From: Nymphaea colorata
Lineage: Eukaryota > Streptophyta > Magnoliopsida > Nymphaeales > Nymphaeaceae
NCBI RefSeq assembly: GCF_008831285.2
Contig: NC_045142.1
Location: forward strand, 19,223,354-19,287,353
Reading direction: 5' to 3'
Length of the DNA stretch: 64,000 nucleotides
Shown here: positions 23,163-33,447 of the stretch, piece by piece
How the letters are laid out: each line of letters opens with the position of its first letter
How positions within the stretch are numbered: the stretch's first letter is position 1
Program-made: the position numbers and the translations under genes
The notes under the pieces: model-generated
Told to the model about the DNA's origin: nothing
What the model saw: only the letters and a program-made list of their open reading frames with translations
The model's database searches: none

Positions 23163-25234
23163 TGGTGGGGAGTCCCTGGCTGAGGTGCTGCCGAGGCCCC
23201 GCCGAGGGTCGCCCGACCGTTCCCCCAGATCACGCGGACGGTGGGTGGCAGCGGAGGGGAAACCCGCCTTGCGGAGGGGACAACCTCCCTCGAGCGCTGG
23301 GACGGGTGCGGGGAGCGCGTCGGCTCCTGGAGTCCGCCGAGGTCGTTCGAAGACGAAGTGAGGCTAATGTGGGGACGAGGCGTCGGCGGCAGGCGGGGGG
23401 GTAACCAACCTTGCGCTGGGAGGCGGACGGTCGGGTGCGAGGGACGCCTTGTGGCCGCCCGAGGTACCACGAAAGCCTGGGGAGGTTAACGATGGGTTCT
23501 ACGTCGGGGAGCGACGGAGGCGAGCTGGCTGCTGTCCTACCGTGGAGATATGCGTGCCGTGGGGAGGGTGCGCCTTGCCATCGGGGAGGGCTGGTCCGGC
23601 TGTGGCCGGGGCTGGCTCGTTGAATTGTTCTTCGACCGGAGAGCATGTCGACGGTAGGGAGGCCCTTGGAGGGGCCGGTCTGCCGAAGGGGGCCGGTGTG
23701 GATGGAGTAGCCGAGTAGGGCCTACACACGGACAAGTCCGGTGTTGACCTCACCCCTTCACCGCAAAGAACCACGTCACGGTGGCTTGTCCGTGTTTGTG
23801 GAGGAAGAGAGAACCACGCCCAACCTTCACAAGGGACCAAGGAATCTACTGCTAGCAACGAAGAACCACGTCGAAGCTAGGAGGCGAGAAATGTACCTTG
23901 ATACCGAAGAACCACGTCAATACCAAAGAGGCCTTCCTTACGTCGAGACCTTGACAACAAAGGCCGAAGACCAAGGGTGCTGCTACGCAGCTCTACACTA
24001 CTATCTACTATAAACTACTTTGATATTTTTCTTCTTCCATATCCAAAACAAAACACAACCCACCTATTTATACTAGCTGAAGTGGATCCGGGGCAAAAAC
24101 GGCCGTTGGACCCGACCCGAGCGACGTGAGTCGCTGAGGCGGGCGGCGCAGGCGGTGAATGGCCGAGCTGGGCGGTGGCGCGTGGATCCCTTCCCTGTCG
24201 TGTAGCCTTGGACAAGATCCCTCAGGATCTCGCGCACTTGAGTGCGGAATCCGGGTGGGATGTCGCTCCTCGGCGGGCGCGTGACGCCTTGCGTGCGGCG
24301 GTGGACAAAATCACTCGGTCGGATGCACACTCGAGTGCGGAATCTCCTAGCTGAGCGCGGGTCTGGCCTTGGCGCGGGCCGCGTGCGCTTGCGTGTGGTG
24401 CCGGCGGGATCTCCTCGGGAAGGCGCGAGATCCTGGTCGGCCTTCGCCGTGAGCCTTTCCGATTGCGTGTGGCGCTGGGGGAATCTTCCTAGGGAAGGCG
24501 CGTACTCGAGTGTACGATATTCCCTCGGTGTCGGTTGTTCCCCTTGCTTCGCTTGCTCCCCTTGCGTGGGGTTCCGGACAACCTTCCCTGGTTGTGTGTT
24601 GGCGCTGGTGCGTGCTTCGGAGCTTCCTATTGTGCGTGAGCCACCGTGCGGATGGCGTCCTTTCTGGGTCAACACCAGGTGCTAGTGGGTCGGTGGTCTG
24701 GGTGCTAACCGACCCCTCCCTACCCGAACTTTCTAGAGGTTCGGATCCACTGTAGGCAAGCTGGGCGGCCACCAAAGTTCCTCGGGCGGCCCGTTCTAGC
24801 CTGTATGGTATGGGCATGGCTCGACAGGTGCGGCGTGCAGCTCGACGCCAATTAGGGCCTGATTTAGGCATGTCGGGTCTAGTCCGCCGACAACCTCACT
24901 TTGATTGGCCTCTCGCCGACGGGGTCGCCTGGGCTTGAGTTTGGCCCGGACCCTTTGGTGCTCGGCTGCTGGCCTCGTGATGTCTACTTCAGTCGGCACA
25001 TCTTTTTTTTGGGCGGACAGGCCGTCAACGTCTCTAGCTTGTTCGAGTAGGTGTAATGCTGTACCGCCCTTAATCCTGCCTCGACCCTTTCGTCTGGGCC
25101 GATCCCGTCGGTCTGCGGTCCATGCCTAATACCGCCTGGGCTGAAGTCATCTCCGCCCAGCTGGGGAGCGGTTAGGCCAGCCGCTGGTCCTCCGTCTGCT
25201 GGCATCTGGCTCGACAGAAGGTGGGGTCGTATCA
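23163..25234 (-). repeat. LTR 1 (3' LTR of the tandem element)
   Basis: This 2072-bp LTR lies at the 3' end of the element as read on the - strand. It is GC-rich outside a short AT-rich core near 24010-24075 that holds the promoter. Its many long open frames follow from GC richness and overlap each other, so I do not call them genes. It is very similar to LTR 2 and LTR 3 but differs by scattered substitutions and small indels, and it lacks about 25 bp present in the other two near 24170. Confidence 0.9.
24065..24072 (-). promoter_or_regulatory. LTR 1 TATA box
   Basis: TATAAATA on the - strand, in the AT-rich core of the LTR, followed downstream by a CAAAACAAAAC-type leader (on the complementary strand). 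The same box occurs at the matching place in the other LTRs. Its orientation agrees with the primer-binding site and polypurine tract. Confidence 0.65.
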
Positions 25235-25247
25235 GTCCACCCCCCTT
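25235..25247 (-). promoter_or_regulatory. Polypurine tract, internal region A
   Basis: On the - strand AAGGGGGGTGGAC directly precedes the LTR start TGATACGACC. The second unit has the weakened form AAGGGAGATGGAC at 28647-28659. Confidence 0.8.
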
Positions 25248-25513
25248 ATCAAGAGCTTGTCCCCAAGCTCTTGGCTCCTCTTCCCGTAGATGGCCTAATC
25301 CTTCTGACGCCGGGTCGTAGGCCTTCGGGCTTTTGGGAGGGGTGTCCAACCAATCCCTTCCGGGTAGGAATATCTTCCGGATCCCCGCCGGTAGGTTTGG
25401 GTGGTCCGGACTTCCTCTTCCGACTGTGGTGGGCCAACCTCGAAGGCAATGGAAGTCCTCCATTACTCATGTAGGACTGCGATGACCGGTATATCTTGCG
25501 GCCGCTCTGGCTC

Positions 25514-26504
25514 CTACTTGTGAGCAAGCTCCTCCTTGGCTACCTGGGCTAGATCTTCTAGTCGAGGCAGTTGCTCAGGTTTCGGGGTGAGTGACACTTC
25601 CATCTCCCAATTGCTACATGGGTAGATCTGGTCCTGCCGCTGCATCTCTTCCTTGAATGTCTCTAGGAAGGACTTGTCCGGCACGGGGGGCATGTTTCTC
25701 TGCGAGGGCTGCAGGCGTCGGAGTACGTCTGGCAGGTTCTGTCGATGAAGCAGTTGTCCGGCAAGTAGGGGTAGTGGGTGGGTCCCCACCCGTTGCTGTC
25801 CCTTGCTTGCCGGGCGGCGCTGGCCGACTCTTGAGGGAAGGTGGCGGCAACCGTCCTTCCTCTGGATGTCGTCGGAAGGGTGCTGAAACAGCGGTTTGGG
25901 GGTTCCCGAGTTCCTTCCTGGACACGGTCGGCGTTGGGCCAGGGTGCTTCGGTGGCCCAGTAGTAGTCGTACCTCAGATTTTCGATGTGGATAGGTTCTC
26001 CTGGTTCGACCGTGGCGTATTGCCATGGCTTGATGATCTTTCTGGAGTCTCCTAACCATCCATTGTAGGAGACGTTTTTGAGGTACATGATGTGGTGTAG
26101 CGGGTCCCAGCACAACTGGAAATGGAAGTCCTCGATACCGGGTCCTTGGATGCGTATCTTGCAGTCCCGGTGCGTTCCTCCCAGTGCTAGGGGCCACGGA
26201 ACATCGCCGTCCATGGGCAGCCCCTTCCAAAGGACTCACTTAAACAGGTATTGATCCTCATCATATGCTGGAGGACCACCCATATTGGGACGGATGGTGG
26301 AAGTGGCATCTGCTCCTCCTTGGGTGAGTTCGGATGCCGGTGGCATACCCCGTAGGGTGAGCATCTTTCATCTCCGCTGACATAGGTCCTGTCGGTTCCA
26401 CTAGAAGAGCATCCTTCCGTGTCATATTCACTGGATGCCCTGGAGGTTTCGGGGGTCAAGACCGAGCTGTTGTTGCTCCTCGGAGATCGGAGCATTTTGG
26501 CCAT
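25514..26504 (-). pseudogene. Internal-region protein A of the LTR element, with an FHA-like domain; frames broken
   Basis: Coding traces run along the - strand in three frames. From 26504 a Ser/Thr-rich segment starts MAKMLRSPRSNN and contains SSVLTPETSR, EYDTEGCSSS and TDRTYVSGDE. A second frame, preceded by an in-frame TGA at 26236-26238, is open from 26235 to 25663. It contains DCKIRIQGPGIEDFHFQL, MYLKNVSYNGWLGD and EPGEPIHIENLRYDYYW. This order matches the forkhead-associated fold: a GR-like start, S/I-x-x-H, then S-x-N-G, then a G-E/D-x-I strand. A third frame ends with KSFLETFKEEMQRQDQIY and LPRLEDLAQVAKEELAH before the stop at 25514. It occupies the gag position but shows no CCHC knuckle or enzyme motif. 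The FHA assignment is mine by eye; an unrelated capsid-like protein remains possible. Confidence 0.55.
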
Positions 26505-26530
26505 TCCTGGAAGCTGCTGGCGTCCGCGTC

Positions 26531-26543
26531 GGCTCTGATACCA
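26531..26543 (-). promoter_or_regulatory. Primer-binding site, internal region A
   Basis: On the - strand this reads TGGTATCAGAGCC, complementary to the 3' end of plant initiator methionine tRNA, four bases inside the LTR. It sets the element's orientation. Confidence 0.9.
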
Positions 26544-26547
26544 CCAT

Positions 26548-28646
26548 TGGTGGGGAGTCCCTGGCCGAGGTGCTGCCGAAGCCCCGCCGAGGGTCGCCCG
26601 ACCGTTCCCCCGGATCACACGGACGGTGGGTAGCGGTGGAGGGGACAACCTCCCTCGACGCGGACTGGTGCGGGGAGCGCGTCGGCTCCTGGAGTCCGCC
26701 GAGGTCGTCCGAAGACGGAGTGAGGCTAATGTCGGGACGAGGCGTCGGCGGCAGGCGGGGGGGGGGGGGGGGCGGGGGGCGGATGGGGTAACCTCCCTTG
26801 CGCTGGGAGGCGGACGGTCGGGTGCGAGGGATGCCTTGCGACCTCCCGAGGTACCATGAAAGCCCCGAGAGGTTAACGCTGGGTCCTACGTTGGGGAGTG
26901 ACGGAGGCGAGCTGGCTGTTGTCCTACTGCGGAGATAGGCGCGCCGTGGGGAGGGTGAGCCTTGCCGTCAGGGAGGGCTGGTCCAGCTGTGGCTGGGGCT
27001 GGCTCGTTGAATTGTTCTTCGGCCAGGGAGTGTGCCGACGGTAGGGAGGCCTTTGGAGGGTCCGGTCTGCCGAAGGGGGCCGGTGTGGATGGAGTAGCTG
27101 AGTAGGGCCTACACATGGACAAGTCCAGTGTTGACCTCACCCCTTCACCGCAAAGAACCACGTTACGGTGGCTTGTCCGCGTTTGTCGAGGAAGAGAGAA
27201 CCATGCCCAACCTCCATAAGAGACCAAGGAATCTACGGCTAGCGACGAAGAACCACGTCGAAGCTAGGAGGCGAGAAAGGTACTTTGATACCGAAAAGCC
27301 ACGTCAATACCAAAGAGGCATTCATTACGTCGAAACCTTGACAACAAAGGCCGAAGCCCAAGGGTGCTGCTACGCATCTCTACACTATTATCTACTATAA
27401 ACTACTTTAATATTTTTCTTCTTCGATATCCAAAACAAAATACAAAACACTTATTTATACTAGCCGAAGTGGATTCAGGGCAAAAACGGCCGTTGAACCC
27501 GACCCGAGCGACGTGAGTGGCTGAGGCGGGCGGCGCGGGCGGTGAATGGCCAAGCTGGGTGGTGGCGTGGGCTAGGATTGGCCGAACGAGCGGTGGCGCG
27601 TGGATCCTTTCCCTGCCGTGTAGCCTTGGACAAGATCCCTCGGGATCTCGCGCAATTGAGTGTAGAATTTGAGCGAGATGTCACTCCTCGGCGGGCGCGT
27701 GATGCCTTGCGTGCGGCAGTGGACAAAATCACTCGGTCGGATGCGCACTCGAGTGCGGAATCTCCTGGCTTAGCGCGGGTCTGGCCTTGGCGCGAGCCGC
27801 GTGCGCTTGCGTGTGCTGCCGACGGGATCTCCTCGGGAAGGTACGAGATTCTGGTCGACCTTCGCCGTGAGCCTTTCCGGTTGCGTGTGGCGCTGGGGGA
27901 TCTTCCTAGGGAAGGCACGTACTCGAGTGTACAATATTCCCTCGGTGTCGGTCGTTCCCCTTGCCTCTTTTGCTCCCCCTGCGTGGGGTTCCGGACAACC
28001 TTCCCTGGTTTTGTGATGGTGCGTGCTCTGGAGCTTCCTATTGTGTGGGAGCCTCCGTGCAGATGGCGTCCTTTCCGCGTCAACACCAGGTGCTAGTGGG
28101 TCAGTGGTCTGGGTGCTGACCGACCCCTCCCTACCCGAACCTTCTACAGGTTCGGATCGGCTGTAGGCAAGCTGGGCGGCCACCAAAGTTCATCGGGCGG
28201 CCCGTTCTGGCATGTATGGTATGGGCATGGCTCGGCAGGTGCAGCGTGCAGCTCGACGCCAGCTAGGTCCTGATTGAGGCATGTCGGGTCTAGTCTGCCG
28301 ACAACCTCACTTTGATTGGCCTCTCGCCGACGGGGTCGCCTGGGCTTGAGTTTGGCCCGGACCCTTTGGTGCTCGACAGCTGGCCTCGTGATGTCTGCTT
28401 CAGCCGGCACATCTTTTTTTTGGGCGGACAGGCCGTCAACCTCTCTAGCTTGTTCGGGTAGGTGTAATGTTGTACCGCCCTTAATCTTGCCTCGACCCTT
28501 TCGTCTGGGCCAATCCTGTCGGTCTGCGGTCCATCGCCTAATACCGCCTGGGCTTAAGTCATCTCCGCCCAGCTGGGGAGCGGTTAGGCCAGCCGCTGGT
28601 CCTCCGTCTGCTGGCATCTGGCTCGGCACAAGGTGGGGTCGTATCA
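26548..28646 (-). repeat. LTR 2 (shared middle LTR)
   Basis: This 2.1-kb LTR serves as the 3' LTR of the upstream unit and the 5' LTR of the downstream unit. It contains an exceptional run of 16 G residues at about 26757-26772, followed by C and six more G. The corresponding positions of LTR 1 and LTR 3 have only 7 and 4 G. Confidence 0.9.
27452..27459 (-). promoter_or_regulatory. LTR 2 TATA box
   Basis: TATAAATA on the - strand at the position homologous to the LTR 1 box. Confidence 0.65.
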
Positions 28647-28926
28647 GTCCATCTCCCTTATCAAGAGCTTGTCCCCAAGCTCTTGGCTCCTCTTCCCGTA
28701 GGCGGCCTAATCCTTCTGACGTCGGGTCGTAGGCCTCCGGGCTTTCGGGAGGGGTGTCCAACCAGTCGCTTCCGGGTAGGAATATCTTTCGGAGTCCCCG
28801 CCGGTAGGTTTGGGTGGTCTGGTCTTCCTCTTCCGACTGTGGTGGGCCAACCTCGAAGGCAATGGAAGTCCTCCATTGCTCATGTAGGACTGCGAGGACC
28901 GGTATATTTTGTGGCCGCTCTAGCTC

Positions 28927-29932
28927 CTACTTGTGAGCAAGCTCCTCCTCGGCTACCTGGGCTAAATCTTCTAGTCGAGGCAGTTGCTCAGGTTGCGGGG
29001 TGAGTGGCGCTTCCATCTCCCAGTTGCTACACGGGTAGATCTGGTCCTGCCGCTGCATCTCTTCCTTGAATGTCTCTAGGAATGACTTTTTCGGCCCGAG
29101 GGGCCTGTTTCTCTGCGAGGGCTGGCCGTGCGGGTGACGGTAGGGCTGCAGGCGTCGGAGTACGTCTGGCAGGTCCCGTCGATGAAGCAGTTATCCGGCA
29201 AGTAGGGGTAGTGGGTGGGTCCCCACCCGTTGTTGTCTCTTGCTTGTCGGGCGGCGCTGGCCGACTCTTGAGGGAAGGTGGCAGCAACCGTCCGTCCTCT
29301 GGATGTCGTCGGAAGGGTGCTGACACAGTGGTTTGAGGGTTCCCGAGTTCATTCCCGGACACGGTCGGCGTTGGGCTAGGGTGCTTCGGTGGCCCAGTAG
29401 TAGTCGTACCTCAGATTTCCGACGTGGATAGGTTCTCCTGGTTCGGCCGTGGCGTATTGCCATGACTTGATGATCGTTTCAGAGTCTCCTAACCATCCAT
29501 TGTAGGAGACGTTTTTAAGGTACATGATGTGGTGTAGCGGGTCCCAGCACAACTGGAAATGGAAGTCCTCGATACCTGGTCCTTGGATGCGTATCTTACA
29601 GTCCCGGTGCATTCCTCCCAGTAATAGGGGCCACGGAGCATCGCCGTTCGTGGGCAGCCCCTTCCAAAGGACTCACTTAAACAGCTATTGGTCCCCATCG
29701 TATGCTGGAGGACCACCCATATTGGGACGGATGGTGGAAGTGGCGTCTGCTACTCCTTCGGTGAGTTCGGACGCTGGTGGCATACCCCGTATGGTGAGCA
29801 TCCTTCATCTCCGCTGACATAGGTCCTGCCGGTTCCGCTAGAGGAGCATCCTTTCGTGTCATATTCACTAGATGCCCTGAAGGTTTCGGGGGTCAAGACC
29901 GAGCTGTTGTCGCTTCTAGGAGATCGGAGCAT
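28927..29932 (-). pseudogene. Internal-region protein B of the LTR element (second copy)
   Basis: This is homologous to the 25514-26504 copy. The first Met codon has become ACG, so the N-terminal frame begins MLRSPRSDNSSVLTPET at 29932. The FHA-like part (29612-29376) keeps DCKIRIQGPGIEDFHFQL and VSYNGWLGD, with changes such as SETIIKSW and IHVGNLRYDYYW. The same in-frame TGA is present (29673-29675). About 20 extra bases lie near 29125-29145 compared with copy A. The C-terminal frame retains KSFLETFKEEMQRQDQIY and LPRLEDLAQVAEEELAH. Conservation of the peptide with scattered substitutions suggests an ancestor that coded for it, but neither copy is intact. Confidence 0.55.
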
Positions 29933-29967
29933 TTTGGCCGTTCCTGGAAGCTGCTGGCGTCCGCGTC

Positions 29968-29980
29968 GGCTCTGATACCA
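29968..29980 (-). promoter_or_regulatory. Primer-binding site, internal region B
   Basis: On the - strand this reads TGGTATCAGAGCC, intact, again four bases from the 5' LTR. Confidence 0.9.
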
Positions 29981-29984
29981 CTAT

Positions 29985-32087
29985 TGGTGGGGAGTCCCCG
30001 GCCGAGGTGCTGCCGAAGCCCCGCCGAGGGTCACCCGACCATTCCCCCAGATCACGCGGACGGTGGGTAGCGGCGGGGGGGGGAACCCGCCTTGCGGAGG
30101 GGACAACCTCCCTCAAGCGCGGACGGGTGCGGGGAGCGCGTCGGCTCCTGGAGTCCGCCGAGGTCGTCCGAAGACGGAGTGAGGCTAATGTGGGCACGAG
30201 GCATCGGCGGCAGGCGGCGGGGTAACCTCCCTTGCGTTGGGAGGCGGACAGTCTGGTGTGAGGGACTTCTTGCGGCCACCTGAGGTACAACGAAAGCCCG
30301 AGGAGGTTAACGCTGGGTCCTATGTCGGGGAGTGACGGAGGCGAGCTGGTTGTTGTCCTACAGCGGAGATAGGCGCGTCGTGGGGGGGGTGCGCCTTGCC
30401 GTCGGGGAGGGCTGGTCCGGCTATGGCCGGGGCTGGCTGGTTGAATTGTTCTTCGGCCGAGGAGCGTGCCGACGATAGGGAATCCCTTGGAGGGGCCGGT
30501 CTGCCGAAGGGGGCCGGTGTGGATTGAGTAGCCGAGTAGGGCGTACACACGAACAAGTCCGGTGTTGACCTCACCCCTTCACCACAAAGAACCACGTCAC
30601 GGTGGCTTGTCCGCGTTTGTGGAGGAAGAAAGAACCACGCCCAACCTTCACAAGGGACCAAGGAATCTACGGCTAGCAACGAAGAGCCACGTGGAAGCTA
30701 GGAGGCAAGAAAGGTACCTTGATACCGAAGAACCACGTCAATACCAAAGAGGTCTTCCTTATGTCTTGACCTTGACAACAAAGGCTGAAGCCCAAGGGTG
30801 CTGTTACGCAGCTCTACACTACTATCTACTATAAACTACTTTGATATTTTTCTTCTTCGATATCCAAAACAAAACACAAAACACCTATTTATACTAGTCG
30901 AAGTGGATTCAGGGCAAAAACGGCCGTTGGACCCGACCCGAGCAACGTGAGTGGATGAGGCGGGCGGCACGGGCGGTGAATGGCCGAGCTTGGCGGTGGC
31001 GCGGGCTAGGATTGGCCGAACGAGCGGTGGCGCGTGGATCCCTTCCCTGCCGTGTAGCCTTGAACAAGATCCCTCGGGATCTCACGCACTTGAGTGCGGA
31101 ATCCGGGCGGGATGCCGCTCCTTGGCGGGCACATGGCGCCTTGCGTACGGCGGTGGACAAAATCGCTCGGTCGGATGCGCACTCGAGTGCGGAATCTCCT
31201 AGTTGAGCGCGGGTCTAGCCTTGGTGCGGGCCCCGTGGGATTTCGTGTGGTGCCGGCGGGATCTCCTCGGGAAGGCGCGAGATCCTGGTCGGCCTTCGCT
31301 GTGAGCCTTTCCGGTTGCGTGTGGCGCTGGGGGAATCTTCCTAGGGAAGGCGCGTACTCGAGTGTACGATATTCCCTTGGTGTCGGTCGTTCCCCTTGCT
31401 TCGCTTGCTCCCTTTGCGTGGTATTCCGGACAACCTTCCTTGGTTGTGTGCTGGCGCTGTTGCGTGCTCTGGAGCTTCCTGTTGTGCGGGAGCCACCGTG
31501 TGGATGGCATCCTTTCCGGGTCAACACTAGGTGCTAGTGGGTCGGTGGTCTGGGTGCTGACCGACCCCTCCCTACCCGAACCTTCTAGAGGTTCGGATCG
31601 ACTGTAGGCAAGCTGGGCGGCCACCAAAGTTCCTCGGGCGGCCCGTTCTGGCCTATATGGTATGGGCATGGCTCGGCAGGTGCGGCGTGCAGCTCGACGC
31701 CAATTAGGGCCTGATTGAGGCATGTTGGGTCTAGTCCGCCGACAGTCTCACTTTGATTGGCCTCTCACCGACGGGGTCGCCTGGGCTTGAGTTTGGCCCG
31801 GACCCTTTGGTGCTCAGCTGCTGGCCTCGTGATGTCTGCTTCAGCCGGCACGTCTTCTTTTGGGGCGGACAGGCCGTCAACCTCCCTAGCTTGTTCGGGT
31901 AGGTGTAATGCTGTACCGCCCTTAATCCTGCCTCGACCCTTTCATCTGGGTTGATCCCGTCGTTCTGCGGTCCATCGCCTAATACCGCCTGGGCTGAAGT
32001 CATCTCCGCCCAGCCGGGGAGCGGTTAGGCCAGCCGTTGGTCCTCCGTCTGCCGGCACATGGCTCGGCACAAGGTGGGGTCATATCA
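29985..32087 (-). repeat. LTR 3 (5' LTR of the tandem element)
   Basis: This 2.1-kb LTR, at the high-coordinate edge, is the 5' LTR on the - strand. Its outer boundary ATATCA is followed by CTAAG, the degraded partner of the CCAAG target duplication at the other edge. Confidence 0.9.
30886..30893 (-). promoter_or_regulatory. LTR 3 TATA box (promoter of the full-length element)
   Basis: TATAAATA on the - strand. As LTR 3 is the 5' LTR, this box would drive the genomic RNA. Confidence 0.65.
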
Positions 32088-32800
32088 CTAAGTTTTAGGA
32101 AACTTGCCCTCCCTCGCTTTTTTCATATAAAAAATAGGTTTTCAGTGAGCAGGAGCATCTGGTGGTGGTGTCTTGTCCAACGGCATGGGTATTCTATCCA
32201 ACGGCATGGGCTCAAAGGTTTTGGTGTTGCTTTGTAGAAGCATGGTCAGAAACGGGTGCATCTTATCGCAATCAGTAGGGGAAAATTGCTAGGCATTTGT
32301 TCTTATGTTCACTTGCAAGTCCGTCAATCGATTTCTGCTATTTATACAAATCAGCCCTTCATTGTGAAGCCATTGCAAGGGATTGAAGCAGAAACAAAGG
32401 TGGTTGTTGCAGGTAATCCCCCTTTTCAATTCAGTCCCTCTTTTTTGTGGTAGATAGGAATGTCGTTCTACAACTTACTTCAGTCCCCCTATTTTTGCTT
32501 TATATTTTCATGTCTTCTCTGCATTCTTGGATAATATGCTTGAGCTATGCAATCTTTAGTGTCATGGCCCAAAACACGATGAAATTAACAGTATTGGTCT
32601 TTTCTTTTCCCCTTCATTTTTAGGGGATCTGACACACGCCACAAGTGTCAGAGTTCTTTAGTCAAGAGGTACTCCAGAATCTCCTCCTTTTCTCCTCTGG
32701 AGGAGTAAATTTCTATCAATGCTTTCGTATTGTTTCCTTTGCCTTTATAATTCTATTGTTGATTTCACTATTTTCATTCTACATTAGCTTATTTCTTGTT
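32088..32800. other. Unassigned sequence right of the LTR element
   Basis: An open frame at 32256-32453 (+) includes VRQSISAIYTNQPFIVKPLQ and is followed at AGCAGAAACA..GTTGCAG by GTAATC, which could be a splice donor. I do not recognise it. The remainder is pyrimidine-rich and non-coding. Confidence 0.3.
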
Positions 32801-32814
32801 CACAAATAGAGTAT

Positions 32815-33447
32815 GTGCCTTAGCCTTGTTGGATTTTTCGAAATCTTCCTTGTTGCCACCTCTCTTCTGTTCGAATATAGTTCTTGATGATTGTCTCTAT
32901 ATGCTCTGCCTTTTTAGTCAGACCATAAAAATTCTCATATTCATGTTGTATGAGGTGGTGATGGATGTGCTCTCCCAAGAATTATGGTTAAGACATGCTC
33001 TTCTGGCATTGGAGTGCGAAGTTTTAAGCTCGATATCCACCACCTCTGAATATACTCACAAGCTGTCTCTCCTAACTCCTGACAGAGATTAAGGGTGTCG
33101 ATGGTCGGCACCATAAAAAGATTTGGCTCATACTTTTCGATGAAAGCATTGAGTACCTCATTGTAATATCACATTTTGGTGGGATCAATGGTTCTTAAGT
33201 ACCATTGTGCTGCCTTGCCTTCCAAATTTCGAGGAAAATAGATTAATAATGGCTTGTTATTATTGCAAAAGCTCTCAAATTTAGCAAAGAATATTGACAA
33301 ATGAGTATGCAGGTTTTTGTCCCCTGAGCTTGCTGAATTTTCTTGGAAGTTCCTCGACAACTTCATCATCAAGCACCTCACAAAAATCTCATCTGAAATA
33401 TGTCTTCTTGCCCTTGCTTTTGAATCCGATGGGACTGCTCTCTCCAT
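32815..33447 (-). pseudogene. Ty3/gypsy-type gag remnant
   Basis: The - strand reads as a retrotransposon gag. It contains FFAKFESFCNNNKPLLIYFP and LEGKAAQWYLRTIDPTKM, then a TGA, then YYNEVLNAFIEKYEPNLF, QELGETACEYIQRWW and, after a frameshift, GEHIHHHLIQHEYENFYGL and RTEERWQQGRF. The order (capsid-like core with AxxWY, E-x-YIQRW, pmPEE) fits plant gypsy gag. One stop and one frameshift show it is dead. No zinc knuckle or pol follows; the element is truncated towards 32.8 kb. Confidence 0.75.

Larger units (their letters stand above)
23163..32087 (-). mobile_element. Non-autonomous LTR retrotransposon in tandem LTR-internal-LTR-internal-LTR form
   Basis: Three long repeats of about 2.07-2.10 kb (23163-25234, 26548-28646, 29985-32087) enclose two internal regions of about 1.31 and 1.34 kb. 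All LTRs start TGGTGGGGAGTCC and end GTATCA or ATATCA on the + strand, that is TG...CA. On the - strand each internal region begins, 4 nt from the LTR, with TGGTATCAGAGCC, the classical initiator-methionine tRNA primer-binding site, and ends in a purine tract next to TGATACGACCCCACC. Only the outermost edges carry a target duplication, CCAAG (23158-23162) against CTAAG (32088-32092), one mismatch. One insertion followed by unequal LTR recombination explains this. I see no protease, reverse transcriptase, RNase H or integrase, so movement would need helper enzymes. Confidence 0.9.

Noticed and set aside
23098-32000. Dozens of long open frames on both strands in the GC-rich LTRs, including a 90-residue + strand frame repeated three times (23741, 27128, 30562)
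   Set aside because: They overlap one another in several frames, sit in LTR sequence, and owe their repetition to LTR duplication. The 90-residue frame is antisense to the element and has no motif.
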